Assembly: GCA_005938025.2 (NCBI GenBank)
Contig: VCCI02000002.1
Span: 558,001-622,000, forward strand
Direction: 5' to 3'
Length of the DNA stretch: 64,000 nucleotides
Source: Inquilinus sp. KBS0705
GTDB taxonomy: Bacteria; Bacteroidota; Bacteroidia; Sphingobacteriales; Sphingobacteriaceae
This document shows positions 35,194-45,578 of this stretch, one piece after another. The position numbers and the translations under genes were made by a program. Positions within the stretch are counted from its first letter, which is position 1, and each line of letters opens with the position of its first letter. The notes under the pieces were generated by a model, which was not told the DNA's origin, ran no database searches, and saw only the letters and a list, made by a program, of their open reading frames with translations.

Positions 35194-37317
35194 ATGGCGA
35201 GAAAGATTTATCCCGGCAAACCCTATCCGCTGGGCGCAACCTGGGACGGCAACGGCGTAAACTTTGCCGTTTTTACAGAAAATGCTACAGGTGTTGAATT
35301 GTGTTTGTTTAACAATACAGATGATACGCAGACAGAAGAACGCATACACCTTTTAGAACGCACTCATCAAACATGGCATTGCTACTTACCCGATATTGAA
35401 CCGGGACAATTATATGGCTACCGTGTACATGGCCCTTACGATTGCCAAAACGGGCACAGGTTTAACCCAAATAAATTATTAATAGACCCATATGCTAAAG
35501 CAATTTCGGGTGTGATAGACTGGCACGACTCATTATTCGGTTACGAACTGGGCAGCCCTGAAGAGGACCTGAGTTTTAGTGAAACCAATAGCGCGCCCTT
35601 TGTGCCAAAATCGGTTGTTGTTGATAGCCACTTTGCATGGGAAGGCGACAAGCACCCGCGTACCCCATACCATCAATCGGTAATATACGAGGCGCATGTA
35701 AAAGGCTTTACACAATTACACCCGGACATCCCCGAAGAGATAAGAGGCACCTATGCCGCCATAGGCCATCCTGCTTGTATCAAATATCTGCATGATTTGG
35801 GCATTACCGCCATTGAGCTGATGCCGGTACACCAGTTTGTTGCCGACCGCCACCTTGTTGAAAAAGGCTTAACCAATTACTGGGGATACAACAGCATTGG
35901 CTTTTTTGCGCCCGATATACGATACGCTGGTGATGTTGAGCCCGGCAGGCAAGTGCAGGAGTTTAAACAAATGGTAAAAGAGCTGCATAAAGCAGGGATA
36001 GAGGTTATACTGGATGTAGTATACAACCATACCGGCGAAGGCAACCACATGGGGCCAACCTTATCTTTAAAAGGGATAGATAATGCATCGTATTACCGGC
36101 TGGTAGACGACAATAAACGCTATTATAGCGATTATACCGGCACCGGTAACACATTAAACGCCATGTTGCCTAACGTGCTGCGCTATATTATGGACAGCCT
36201 GCGCTACTGGATATTGGAAATGCATGTAGATGGTTTTAGGTTTGATTTGGCCGCTACCCTTGCCCGCGAACTACATGAGGTAAACAGGCTAAGCGGCTTT
36301 TTCGACATTATTTACCAGGATCCTATTATATCGCAGGTAAAGCTAATTGCCGAGCCCTGGGATATAGGCGAAGGCGGCTACCAGGTAGGTAACTTCCCGC
36401 CCGGATGGGGCGAGTGGAACGGTAAATTCAGGGATTGCATACGCGATTACTGGATAGGCGCCGATAGCATGCTGGGCGAATTTGGCCAGCGTTTTACCGG
36501 TAGTCCCGACTTGTACCAGGACAATAATCGTAAACCAACAGCCAGTATCAACTTTATAACGGCGCATGATGGGTTTACACTAAACGACCTGGTATCGTAC
36601 AACGAAAAGCACAACGAGGCCAACGGCGAAGACAACAACGATGGCGAAAGCCATAACAGATCATGGAACTGCGGTGTGGAAGGGCCTACAGACGACCCCG
36701 AAATAAATGAATTGCGCAACAGGCAAAAGCGTAACCTGTTAACCACACTGTTTTTATCGCAAGGTGTACCCATGCTGGTGGCCGGCGACGAATTTGGCCG
36801 TACCCAGCAAGGCAATAACAACGCCTATTGCCAGGATAACGAAATATCGTGGTTAAACTGGGCATCTGCCGATAAAGAGTTGCTATCGTTTACACAAAAC
36901 CTTATTAAACTGCGAAAAGACCACCCCATTTTCAGAAGAAGGCGGTGGTTTCAGGGTCAGCCGGTAAAAGGCAAGGGGCTGGAAGACATTGCCTGGTTTT
37001 TACCCGAAGGCACCGAAATGGAGGACGAGAACTGGAACCACGACTTTGCCCGTTCACTTGGTGTTTTTTTAAATGGCCATGGGCTGCATTCGGTAGGCAC
37101 ACAAGGCGAGCTGATCACTGATGACGATTTTTATGTGATGTTTAACGCCCATCACGGCGCTTTGGAATACAAATTGCCCGAAAAGCTTATTATGCGTAAC
37201 TGGACGGTAGTTTTAGATACTGCACACCCTGATGCTACCGGCCAAACCTTAAACCAGCAGAAAAGTATTTTGGTAGAGGGCAGGTCAATTGTTTTATTAC
37301 ATCACCCAATTGTGTAG
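35194..37317 (+). CDS. glgX: Glycogen debranching enzyme GlgX (isoamylase type, GH13)
   Basis: A debranching enzyme of 707 residues from the ATG at 35194 (MARKIYPGKPYPLGATW), preferred over an ATG 15 bp upstream because the family starts with the YPGxPxPLGATWDGxGVNFA sequence. An N-terminal CBM48-like domain leads into the GH13 barrel. Catalytic residues are in VDGFRFDLA (Asp near 350), LIAEPWD (Glu near 387) and TAHDGF (Asp near 459). It hydrolyses alpha-1,6 branches in glycogen, releasing linear maltodextrins that TreY and TreZ convert to trehalose. The next gene starts directly at the stop codon, so this is the first gene of a trehalose operon. Confidence 0.95.
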   Translation: MARKIYPGKPYPLGATWDGNGVNFAVFTENATGVELCLFNNTDDTQTEERIHLLERTHQTWHCYLPDIEPGQLYGYRVHGPYDCQNGHRFNPNKLLIDPYAKAISGVIDWHDSLFGYELGSPEEDLSFSETNSAPFVPKSVVVDSHFAWEGDKHPRTPYHQSVIYEAHVKGFTQLHPDIPEEIRGTYAAIGHPACIKYLHDLGITAIELMPVHQFVADRHLVEKGLTNYWGYNSIGFFAPDIRYAGDVEPGRQVQEFKQMVKELHKAGIEVILDVVYNHTGEGNHMGPTLSLKGIDNASYYRLVDDNKRYYSDYTGTGNTLNAMLPNVLRYIMDSLRYWILEMHVDGFRFDLAATLARELHEVNRLSGFFDIIYQDPIISQVKLIAEPWDIGEGGYQVGNFPPGWGEWNGKFRDCIRDYWIGADSMLGEFGQRFTGSPDLYQDNNRKPTASINFITAHDGFTLNDLVSYNEKHNEANGEDNNDGESHNRSWNCGVEGPTDDPEINELRNRQKRNLLTTLFLSQGVPMLVAGDEFGRTQQGNNNAYCQDNEISWLNWASADKELLSFTQNLIKLRKDHPIFRRRRWFQGQPVKGKGLEDIAWFLPEGTEMEDENWNHDFARSLGVFLNGHGLHSVGTQGELITDDDFYVMFNAHHGALEYKLPEKLIMRNWTVVLDTAHPDATGQTLNQQKSILVEGRSIVLLHHPIV

Positions 37318-39114
37318 ATGGCAGCAAACGGAGATATTTTAAAAAAGCAGCCGGGCATCACTTTTTTAGATGATGGTTTAGCCAGCATTTTACTTTGGGC
37401 CCCAAAAGCCCAGCAGGCTGCTATATACTTGCCCGAAAGAAATGTAACGTTGCCGCTTGATAAAGGCATACGGAGATATTGGACGCTTAAAACACCGGAT
37501 GTACAACCCAACGACCGTTACTACTTTATCTTAGACGATAATGAAAAACTGCCGGACCCGGCCTCGCGTGCGCAACCTGATGGTGTGCATGGTGCATCGC
37601 AGGCCATAAGCCTAAATAACTTTGCGTGGAGCGATACTAAATGGCGAAACCCTGCTTTAGAAAACTACCTGATATATGAGTTGCATACCGGCACATTTAC
37701 CCCCGAGGGTACTTTCGCGGCGATAGAATCGAAACTTGACTATATAAAAAGCTTAGGCATAACCGCCATAGAGCTAATGCCGGTTGCCCAATTTCCCGGC
37801 AGTCGCAACTGGGGCTATGACGGGGTTTTCCCCTACGCGGTACAAAATACTTACGGCGGAGCCCATGGGCTGATGCAACTGGTAAATGCCTGCCATAATG
37901 CTGGGCTGGCTGTAATATTGGATGTGGTGTATAACCACCTGGGGCCCGAGGGTAATTACTTCAACCAATTTGGCCCTTACTTTACCAGCAAGTATCAAAC
38001 GCCATGGGGTAATGCCATCAACTTTGATGATGCCGGATGCGACGAGGTACGCAACTACTTTGTACAAAACGTACTCATGTGGTTCCGCGATTTTAAGATA
38101 GACGCTTTGCGTTTAGATGCCGTGCACGCCATAAAAGATTTTAGCCCCAAACATATTTTAAAAGAGATGCGCCAGGCCGTAGATAAGCTAACGGCCGAAA
38201 CGGGGCGTTCGCATTACCTCATCATCGAGTTTGATTTGAACGACCAGAGATTCATCAACCCTGTAAACGAAGAGGGTTACGGCATGGATGCGCAATGGAT
38301 AGATGAATTTCATCATGCCTTGCGGGTAACTGCAGGCGGCGATCGCAACGGCTATTACGCAGATTTTGAAGGGATAAAACACCTGGCAAAATCGTACCGC
38401 GATGCTTATGTATATGATGGTATATATTCGGCTGAGCGGCAGAAAACCTTTGGCACCAAAACAGATAACCCGGGCAGGCAATTTGTAGTATTTTCTCAAA
38501 ACCACGACCATGTGGGTAACCGTATGCTGGGCGAACGCAGTAGCACCTTGTTTAGCTTCGAAATGCAAAAACTAATGGCTGCGGCGGTAATGGTAAGCCC
38601 TTATTTGCCTATGCTGTTTATGGGCGAAGAGTACAGTGAGCAAAACCCTTTCTTATACTTTGTAAGCCATACCGATGAGCAACTGATACAAGCAGTAAGG
38701 CAGGGCCGTAAGGATGAATTCAAAGCTTTTCATGCACAAGGCGAAGCCCCGAACCCTCAAGCTGCCGAAACTTTTGAAAGGTCTAAATTGAACTGGGAAA
38801 GTCAGAATAATGCGCAACAAACGAACATGCTGCAGTACTACAAAAAGCTTATTAAGCTACGTAAAACCCTGCCTGCATTGCGCAACCCTAACCGCAAAAA
38901 CCTATCGGTAAGTTATAACGAAGATCAACAAACTTTAACCCTATACCGCCGTGAGGGCGATAACCGTGTTTATTGCTTTATGAACTTTTCTAAACAGCAG
39001 CAGCAGTTTGATATGCCCGCCGGAGACCTAAAGATTGCATTAGATTCAGCTGAGAACGAGGATCATCCCGGCAACATACTGCAACCCGAGTCGATAATTA
39101 TTTACACAAACTAA
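37318..39114 (+). CDS. treZ: Malto-oligosyltrehalose trehalohydrolase
   Basis: A GH13 enzyme of 598 residues that releases trehalose from maltooligosyl-trehalose. The N-terminal domain (LLWAPKAQQAAIYL) precedes the barrel with GTFTPEGTFAAIESKLDYIKSLGITAIELMPVAQFPGSRNWGYDG. Catalytic residues are expected in DALRLDAVHAI (Asp near 267), LIIEFDLND (Glu near 304) and NHDHVGNR (Asp near 397). The Gly-Glu-Glu-Tyr of LFMGEEYSEQNPFLYFVSH is also typical. It begins immediately after glgX and ends 2 bp before the fusion gene, showing strict operon organisation. Confidence 0.95.
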   Translation: MAANGDILKKQPGITFLDDGLASILLWAPKAQQAAIYLPERNVTLPLDKGIRRYWTLKTPDVQPNDRYYFILDDNEKLPDPASRAQPDGVHGASQAISLNNFAWSDTKWRNPALENYLIYELHTGTFTPEGTFAAIESKLDYIKSLGITAIELMPVAQFPGSRNWGYDGVFPYAVQNTYGGAHGLMQLVNACHNAGLAVILDVVYNHLGPEGNYFNQFGPYFTSKYQTPWGNAINFDDAGCDEVRNYFVQNVLMWFRDFKIDALRLDAVHAIKDFSPKHILKEMRQAVDKLTAETGRSHYLIIEFDLNDQRFINPVNEEGYGMDAQWIDEFHHALRVTAGGDRNGYYADFEGIKHLAKSYRDAYVYDGIYSAERQKTFGTKTDNPGRQFVVFSQNHDHVGNRMLGERSSTLFSFEMQKLMAAAVMVSPYLPMLFMGEEYSEQNPFLYFVSHTDEQLIQAVRQGRKDEFKAFHAQGEAPNPQAAETFERSKLNWESQNNAQQTNMLQYYKKLIKLRKTLPALRNPNRKNLSVSYNEDQQTLTLYRREGDNRVYCFMNFSKQQQQFDMPAGDLKIALDSAENEDHPGNILQPESIIIYTN

Positions 39115-39115
39115 C

Positions 39116-42100
39116 ATGTTTAACCCGATATCAACTTATCGTATACAATTTCATAAAGATTTTACCTTTGCAAACCTGGAGCAGATCATCCCCTACCTGG
39201 CTAAGTTGGGTGTAAAAACACTGTACGCTTCGCCCATATTTAATGCTGTGCCGGGCAGCAACCACGGCTATGACGGGGTAGACCCGCTTAGCATTAACCC
39301 CGAGATAGGCACATTAGCACAGTTAAAACAGGTAAGTAATAAACTAAAGCAGGTTGGTATAAGCTGGCTGCAAGATATTGTGCCCAATCACATGGCTTTT
39401 CATCACCATAACAAATGGTTAATGGATCTGCTAAAAAATGGCCCCGAATCTCCTTATCGTAACTACTTTGATCAAAGCCTTGCCGATGAAGCTTTTTTTA
39501 AAGGCCCCATTATGGTTCCGTTTTTGGGTGATGACCTGGAAACCGTTATACAAAATGACCAGCTGCAAATTATCAGCGAAGAGAACGATTACTTTTTAAG
39601 CTATGCTGATCAAAAGTGGCCCCTCAATTCAACCTCGACCGCAAACCTAACCCCGGCAGATTTAAATGAGCTAAACAAGGATAAAGACAAACTATTAACC
39701 ATTGCAAAACAGCAATTTTACCGCTTATGTAATTGGAAAGAAACAGATGAAATCATCAATTTCAGGCGGTTTTTTACTGTAAATAGCCTTATTTGTATCA
39801 ATATACAACACCAGGAAGTATTTGACCATTTTCATCAATTGATAGCAACCTTACTGCAGGAAGATATTATACAAGGCCTGCGTATAGACCATATAGACGG
39901 CTTATATAACCCGCAGCAATATTTAGAGCGCCTGCGCAAACTTGCCGGCGATAAAACATATATTGTTGTAGAAAAAATTTTAGAATCAGGCGAAGAATTA
40001 CCCGCCTGGCCTATACAAGGCACAACAGGATATGACTTTTTAGCGCAAGTTAATAACCTGTTCACCAACCGCAAAAGCGAAAAAACATTCACCCAATTTT
40101 ACCAGGAACTTACCGGCAAAAAAAAACCGGTGAGCCAACAGATACACGATAAAAAAAATCTGATACTAACCAGGCACATGAATGGGGAACTGGAAAACCT
40201 TGCCAGCTACTTTATTGGGTTAGGATTAGGAGATGAGACTAACCGCGATGCTATAAAAAACGGAATTGCCCGGGTACTGGTGAGCCTGCCTGTTTATCGC
40301 TTTTATGGCAATAGCTTGCCGCTGGCCGAGGCCGAAAAGCAGGAGCTAAGCAAAATATTGGAAGATGTTAAAGGAGAGGTGTTACAACCGCTCATTACAG
40401 AGGGAGATGACAGCTATAACCAAAGAGCATTAAGTTTTTACCAGCGATGCATGCAATTTAGCGGGCCATTAATGGCAAAAGGTGTAGAAGATACTTTAAT
40501 GTACACCTACAACCGCTTTATAGATCATAACGAAGTAGGCGATTCGCCACATACGTTTGGCCTTCCTGTGGACGACCTTCATGCGCTGATGATGCAGCGC
40601 CGTTTGCAATGGCCGTTATCGCTTAACGCAACCGCCACACACGACACCAAACGCGGCGAGGGCGCACGGGCCAGGCTCAATGTACTCAGCAACCTTAGCG
40701 ATGAATGGATAAAAAAGGTTACCGAGTGGCAAACTATGAATGCTGAGTTAAAGGTAGGCGGCGCACCTGATAACAACGACGAGTATTTTATTTACCAAAC
40801 CCTTATTGGTGTTTACCCAATGCCAGGCGAGGATACAGAAGGCTTTATAATCCGTTTGAACGATTACCTGGAAAAAACACTTCGCGAAGCAAAGCGCCAT
40901 TCCGACTGGGCCGAACCAAACGAAGATTATGAAGATGCTGCCAAATATTTTGTAGAAGGTCTATTAGACACAAAGCGGCCATTTTGGGTTGACTTTGAAA
41001 GCTTCCATCAAAAAGTAAGCGATTTGGGTATTGTAAATTCGCTTGCCCAGCTTACTTTAAAGCTTACCTGCCCCGGCATACCCGATATTTACCAGGGCTG
41101 CGAACTGTGGGACCTGAGCATGGTTGACCCGGATAACCGCAGGCCTGTTGATTATGAGATAAGGCAAAAATTTATTGATGACAATAATGCTGATATAAAG
41201 AAACTTTGGAAAAACAGGTTTAACGGGCATATTAAAGCCTGGCTGTTGCAGCACCTTTTGCAACTAAGGACAAAATTTGTTGATGTTTTTGAAAACGGCG
41301 ATTATATTCCTTTAACCGTTAGCGGCAAGCACAAGGATGAGGCAATTGCTTTTGCAAGAGTTTATGATGATAAATGGCTTGTAACCATTGTACCCATACG
41401 GGCAAATGCCGACCTGCACGATACCTATGTGCATTTACCCGCTGATGCACCTGTTTGTTACGAAAACGTGTTTACAAAGGCAAGTGGCGTAGTTAACAAT
41501 AAAATAAAAATAAGCAAATTATTAAAGGAGCTACCGGTAGCCGTACTGCAATTAAGCAAATCGGTAAATCCCCGCAGCGCGGGCGTTTTGCTGCATATTA
41601 CGTCCTTACCATCAAAGTTTGGCATCGGCGATCTTGGGCCACAAGCCAGGCGCTTTGTTAGCCTGTTAAAAAGCAGTTATCAGCGGTATTGGCAAATTCT
41701 GCCGCTCAATTCGGTAAGTGCAGATAGTGCTTTTTCGCCTTATAGTTCCACATCAAGCCAGGCAGGGAATATCCTATTGATAAGTCCGGAAGTATTGGTG
41801 GAAGACGGGTTATTAACCTTAAACGACATTAGTCAGTACGATCAGCAAGAAAGCGGGAAAGTAAATTTTGAAAGAGCAGAGCAAATTAAGCGAGGCTTGC
41901 TTGACCAGGCCTGGGCTGTTTACAGCACCCATCCGTCCGAACAACTAAAGCAAGATTTTGAGTCGTTTTGCACGCAGGAAAAGTACTGGCTGGACGATTA
42001 TGCGCTTTACTGCTTTTTAAAAGATCAGCATAGTCAGGCTCCATGGAATGAGTGGCCCGATAAATTCAAATTCAGGGACCAAAAGGCATTAGCTGATTTA

Positions 42101-43072
42101 TCCAAAACACATACTGAGGCATTGGAAAAGATTAAATGGCTGCAATTTATATTTACCCGCCACTGGAAAAAGCTAAAGGAATATAGTAATAAAATGGGGG
42201 TTAGCATTTTTGGTGACCTACCCTTTTACATTAGTTACGACTCGGCGGACGTATGGGCTAACCCGGATATATTCGGTCTGGATGAAGACCTGCAAATGAT
42301 CAATGTGTCCGGCGTGCCGCCAGACTATTTTAACAGCAACGGACAACGCTGGGGCATGCCTGTGTATAATTGGAAAAAATTAAAAGAGCAAAAATACGAG
42401 TGGTGGGTAAACCGTATCAAAAAAAACCTGCAATGGTACGATATGCTACGGCTTGACCATTTTAGGGCATTTGCCGCTTATTGGGCCGTGCCTGCACAAG
42501 AAGAAACCGCTATAAACGGGGAATGGATCAATGGTCCGGGCGAGGGCCTTTTTAATACACTGTTAGCTGCCTTACCCAATTTGCCGCTGGTAGCCGAAGA
42601 CCTTGGAGAAATAGATGATGACGTTTATGCACTTAAAGATAAATTTGCCCTGCCGGGGATGAAGGTATTGCAATTTGCCTTTGGTGATGATATGGCACAG
42701 TCGGGCCATATACTGCATCACCATACGCCGGGGCAGCTGGTTTATACCGGTACGCACGATAATAATACCACACTGGGTTGGTTTAGGCATGATGCCGGCA
42801 AAAAAGCAATCAAAAATTTAGAAAAGTACTCGAGGGGTGATATAAGCGAAAAAAATGTGGCCAAAACCATGATAAGGCTTGCTATGGCATCTGTTTGTAA
42901 TTGCACCATCGTGCCTCTGCAAGATTGGCTTGGCATGGATGAGCGAAGCAGGATGAATACACCGGCCGGCGAAAGCGGCAATAACTGGCGCTGGCAATTA
43001 ATGGAGGATGAGCTGACAAACATCCCCTTGGGTAAAATGCGAAAGCTCGCTGTTTTTTTTGATCGTATTTAA
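39116..43072 (+). CDS. treY-malQ: Fused malto-oligosyltrehalose synthase and 4-alpha-glucanotransferase
   Basis: One 1318-residue frame carries two enzymes. Residues 1 to about 815 are TreY: the N-terminus STYRIQFHKDFTFANLEQIIPYLAKLGVKTLYASPIF is diagnostic, with LRIDHIDGL (Asp near 257) and VVEKILE (Glu near 285). Residues about 820-1318 are a complete MalQ-type glucanotransferase starting at SAGVLLHITSLPSKFGIGDLG, with RLDHFRA (Asp near 1113), VAEDLG (Glu near 1160) and GTHDNNT (Asp near 1214). No linker longer than a few residues separates them. TreY isomerises the reducing end of maltodextrin to trehalose, and MalQ rebuilds longer chains from short leftovers, so the fusion recycles products on one polypeptide. 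Confidence 0.93.
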   Translation: MFNPISTYRIQFHKDFTFANLEQIIPYLAKLGVKTLYASPIFNAVPGSNHGYDGVDPLSINPEIGTLAQLKQVSNKLKQVGISWLQDIVPNHMAFHHHNKWLMDLLKNGPESPYRNYFDQSLADEAFFKGPIMVPFLGDDLETVIQNDQLQIISEENDYFLSYADQKWPLNSTSTANLTPADLNELNKDKDKLLTIAKQQFYRLCNWKETDEIINFRRFFTVNSLICINIQHQEVFDHFHQLIATLLQEDIIQGLRIDHIDGLYNPQQYLERLRKLAGDKTYIVVEKILESGEELPAWPIQGTTGYDFLAQVNNLFTNRKSEKTFTQFYQELTGKKKPVSQQIHDKKNLILTRHMNGELENLASYFIGLGLGDETNRDAIKNGIARVLVSLPVYRFYGNSLPLAEAEKQELSKILEDVKGEVLQPLITEGDDSYNQRALSFYQRCMQFSGPLMAKGVEDTLMYTYNRFIDHNEVGDSPHTFGLPVDDLHALMMQRRLQWPLSLNATATHDTKRGEGARARLNVLSNLSDEWIKKVTEWQTMNAELKVGGAPDNNDEYFIYQTLIGVYPMPGEDTEGFIIRLNDYLEKTLREAKRHSDWAEPNEDYEDAAKYFVEGLLDTKRPFWVDFESFHQKVSDLGIVNSLAQLTLKLTCPGIPDIYQGCELWDLSMVDPDNRRPVDYEIRQKFIDDNNADIKKLWKNRFNGHIKAWLLQHLLQLRTKFVDVFENGDYIPLTVSGKHKDEAIAFARVYDDKWLVTIVPIRANADLHDTYVHLPADAPVCYENVFTKASGVVNNKIKISKLLKELPVAVLQLSKSVNPRSAGVLLHITSLPSKFGIGDLGPQARRFVSLLKSSYQRYWQILPLNSVSADSAFSPYSSTSSQAGNILLISPEVLVEDGLLTLNDISQYDQQESGKVNFERAEQIKRGLLDQAWAVYSTHPSEQLKQDFESFCTQEKYWLDDYALYCFLKDQHSQAPWNEWPDKFKFRDQKALADLSKTHTEALEKIKWLQFIFTRHWKKLKEYSNKMGVSIFGDLPFYISYDSADVWANPDIFGLDEDLQMINVSGVPPDYFNSNGQRWGMPVYNWKKLKEQKYEWWVNRIKKNLQWYDMLRLDHFRAFAAYWAVPAQEETAINGEWINGPGEGLFNTLLAALPNLPLVAEDLGEIDDDVYALKDKFALPGMKVLQFAFGDDMAQSGHILHHHTPGQLVYTGTHDNNTTLGWFRHDAGKKAIKNLEKYSRGDISEKNVAKTMIRLAMASVCNCTIVPLQDWLGMDERSRMNTPAGESGNNWRWQLMEDELTNIPLGKMRKLAVFFDRI

Positions 43073-43088
43073 AAGCGCATTAACTGGT

Positions 43089-44733
43089 TTACTGCTGAAA
43101 AATCTGCGGATACTTGCGTATAAAGTAAACCGGCGTACAACTCCAGGCATGACAGTAACTGTTTACCGGGAAAAAGTTGTAGGGCGATAAATATTCGTTA
43201 TTGGGGTCGTACACTTCCCAGAATGTATCGGCGCCTTTATTAACCATGCCGCCCCAGTAGTTTAATACTGTTGCTTTAGCTTCGGTATTAAGGCCCGCAT
43301 TAACAAGTGCCTGCACATAATAATGATATAAGTATGGCGCACCGGGGTATAAGGCGTCTTTTTGCTTTACAACATTTAGCAAGGCGCGTTTGCTCTCGGT
43401 ATATGTTAATACATCGCCCAGCGTAAACCAAATTTGCGAGGCGTATGATACCTGGCGCTTAGTGCCGCTGTAAACCAAACCTGTTTTTGCATCGTATAAA
43501 TTGCGCTTTGCAGCTACCGACATTTTTTTAATTGTCGCCTGTATTTGGGGCAACTCGGCTTCGTGTTTTAGCATTTTGGCTAACCCATACGTTTGCTTTA
43601 AGCTATAAATACACAAGCCCTGTAGTGCCGCTTGTTTATCCAGCCGGTCTTTCCAATCAAAAAACAACCACCATTCTTTGTTGGCGCGCTCATAGTCCAT
43701 CATGCCATCCTGCAGCAAATATTTGTTGATGATCTCCAGTTGTTTCTTAGCCACCGGCCATAGGTCATTGGCGGTTTCCTGGTCGTTAGTGGCGGATAAA
43801 TACTCTTTAAGGGCTACATTATATAAGAGGGCGTAGTCCATTAAATATTGGTTCTCCTGCGGGTGGGGCTCGGGTTTTTCGAATACAGTACCCATCAGGA
43901 ACCCTTTTTTGCCGCTAAGCCCGGCCAGCAGGTAAAGACAGCGTTTAGTCAGGTCGTAGTTTTTAAATGAATAGCTGTTAGCTAACGACTCCAGATATAG
44001 GTCGCCAATCCACAAACGACGGTCACGTTTGGGGCCATCCTCGTAAACAGTTTGCATGCATTCTTTAAGCGTTTTCAATCCAACGGCGTCAATAGCGGTA
44101 ATTTCTGGCGTGGTTGTTTGCGCCAAAGCCGCGGGCTGGGTAGCAACAGAGCTAACCGCTTTACATTGTATATTAGCTATAGCAAAGCTGAAATTTTGAG
44201 AACTGCCCATCAGCTCAATTTTTACGTACCTAAAAGCAACGCGCCTTTCGATAGTTACAGTTGCGGGTACATCCATAACAGTTACCACTTCATCCTGGAG
44301 CCAGGCGCGGCTTAAGCCACCGGGATATGGGTCAAATGGTGTGGCAATTTCTGATGGGTACCTCGCCGAAGGTTAGTTTAAACCGCGATGGCGCATCGGC
44401 AGTGCCGGTAAGTACTTTTAGGTCGAAACTTACGTAGCCGGTTAAGTGCTCGCCAAAATCAAGTATTACCGTTTTTCTTTTTTGGAACGATTCATTATAA
44501 AATACGTCTAATGAATCCGTCTTTTTTGCTTCCCATCCCTGGAAAGCAGTGGGGTTTTTGACCAAGGCAACAGTACTTACCGGCTGTTTGATGGTCTCTT
44601 TTAACGGCGGTATATACTGCTTTGCTTTGGCCAGCCATTGGGCACGGTAAGCCTGGTAAACATCTTGCCCATAAAGTGGGGTAACTAAAGCGACTAAGGC
44701 TAAAAAAGTAATAATAGTAATACGCTTGGCCAT
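43089..44733 (-). pseudogene. GH78-like (alpha-L-rhamnosidase) secreted hydrolase with frameshift
   Basis: The N-terminal frame starts at ATG 44733 with a signal peptide (to about PLYG) and ends in LTFGEVPIRNCHTI. The C-terminal frame, open to 43089, continues with EIATPFDPYPGG and the six-hairpin catalytic domain (GDLYLES, QYLMDYALLY, WWLFFDWKDR, GADTFWEVYDP, SYCHAWSCTP). Removing one base of the G3 run at 44356-44358 joins them as GEVP-SEIATPFDP without loss. The repaired protein has about 547 residues, short for GH78, and resembles rhamnosidase-related catalytic domains. It would process rhamnose-containing glycans in the periplasm. The frameshift is either decay or a homopolymer error. 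Confidence 0.82.
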
Positions 44734-44790
44734 GGTTGCAATTGGTTATAAGGCATCACTAAATTACAATTTAAACCTTGGTTTAAGTAA

Positions 44791-45102
44791 CTAATCCCAA
44801 AACTGTTCTGTACTGCCTACTAAACTCAGCAACTCCAGTTTGGGTTCAGCTTCCAGTCCGCTGGCTTCCAATTCATCAGCAAACTTTTTAAAAGATGCCA
44901 GCGATGTTAAAAACTCGTGGTCTGCCTCGGTTTCAAGTTGGTCAAAATGCATAAAGGTTTTACCATCTGGCAATACATAAGTACTGTATTTAATACCCGG
45001 TCGGTTTATGGTTTTTAATTCCTTTACTACAGCTTTAATATTTTCGGCATTAGTAGCCGCGTATTCATGGGTGGTGGTGTAATGTACTCTTACTATTTTC
45101 AT
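44791..45102 (-). CDS. Small cytoplasmic protein, ABM-like fold
   Basis: I start at ATG 45102 (MKIVRVHYTTTHEYAATN), giving 103 residues; a longer frame begins at 45123. The pattern of beta-alpha-beta-beta-alpha-beta with GIKYSTYVLPDGKTFMHFDQLETEADHEFLTSLASFKKFADEL resembles dimeric alpha/beta-barrel (antibiotic biosynthesis monooxygenase-like) proteins. No active-site residues can be assigned. It is in a run of minus-strand genes with unrelated products. Confidence 0.6.
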   Translation of the reverse strand: MKIVRVHYTTTHEYAATNAENIKAVVKELKTINRPGIKYSTYVLPDGKTFMHFDQLETEADHEFLTSLASFKKFADELEASGLEAEPKLELLSLVGSTEQFWD

Positions 45103-45166
45103 CGTAATTAATTTATAACGCAATTTACGACGGCATAAGGGCTAAGCAAGGTATTATAGCGGCAGT

Positions 45167-45550
45167 TTATAGGGTAAATTGCGACAAAACACTTATTATT
45201 GAACCTGCCAATAATAACGGGAGGTTGGTTATAGGTTTCTCGGTAATTTTTTTCCAGATGGAATAGCCGCCGTATACAAACATTAACCCTATACATACAT
45301 ATACCCATACCGATATATTGCGCCCGGCTATTACCATGTACAAGTAAGGCAGGCTAAAACTTACCGACGCAAGTAATAACGGGATAAGTATAGGCCTTTT
45401 GGCGCGCAGGTTCTTAACCGTCCATCCTAAAAATGAGAAAAAGCATAGCTTACTTATCAAATACAGGCTGCCCAATATTAAAGGGTCAACCTCGTGTTTT
45501 TCGCCTAAGCGTATCACCCAATCTTTAAATAGTGTTAGATAGTCTGCCAT
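45167..45550 (-). CDS. Small integral membrane protein, function unknown
   Basis: This 127-residue protein has four hydrophobic segments (about residues 24-42, 51-70, 76-95 and 107-125) separated by short basic loops (NLRAKRP and YSIWKKITEKP). The size and topology suggest a small helical bundle in the inner membrane. No recognised family motif is visible. It is downstream of the acyltransferase gene by 28 bp and may be co-transcribed with it. Confidence 0.55.
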   Translation of the reverse strand: MADYLTLFKDWVIRLGEKHEVDPLILGSLYLISKLCFFSFLGWTVKNLRAKRPILIPLLLASVSFSLPYLYMVIAGRNISVWVYVCIGLMFVYGGYSIWKKITEKPITNLPLLLAGSIISVLSQFTL

Positions 45551-45578
45551 TTAACGCAAGGTAGTTTATTTTAAATGA

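Noticed and set aside
44771..44786. Palindrome TTAAACC-TT-GGTTTAA as an operator for the GH78-like gene
   Set aside because: Position 40 bp upstream of the start fits, but there is no regulator gene nearby and one short AT-rich palindrome is expected by chance.
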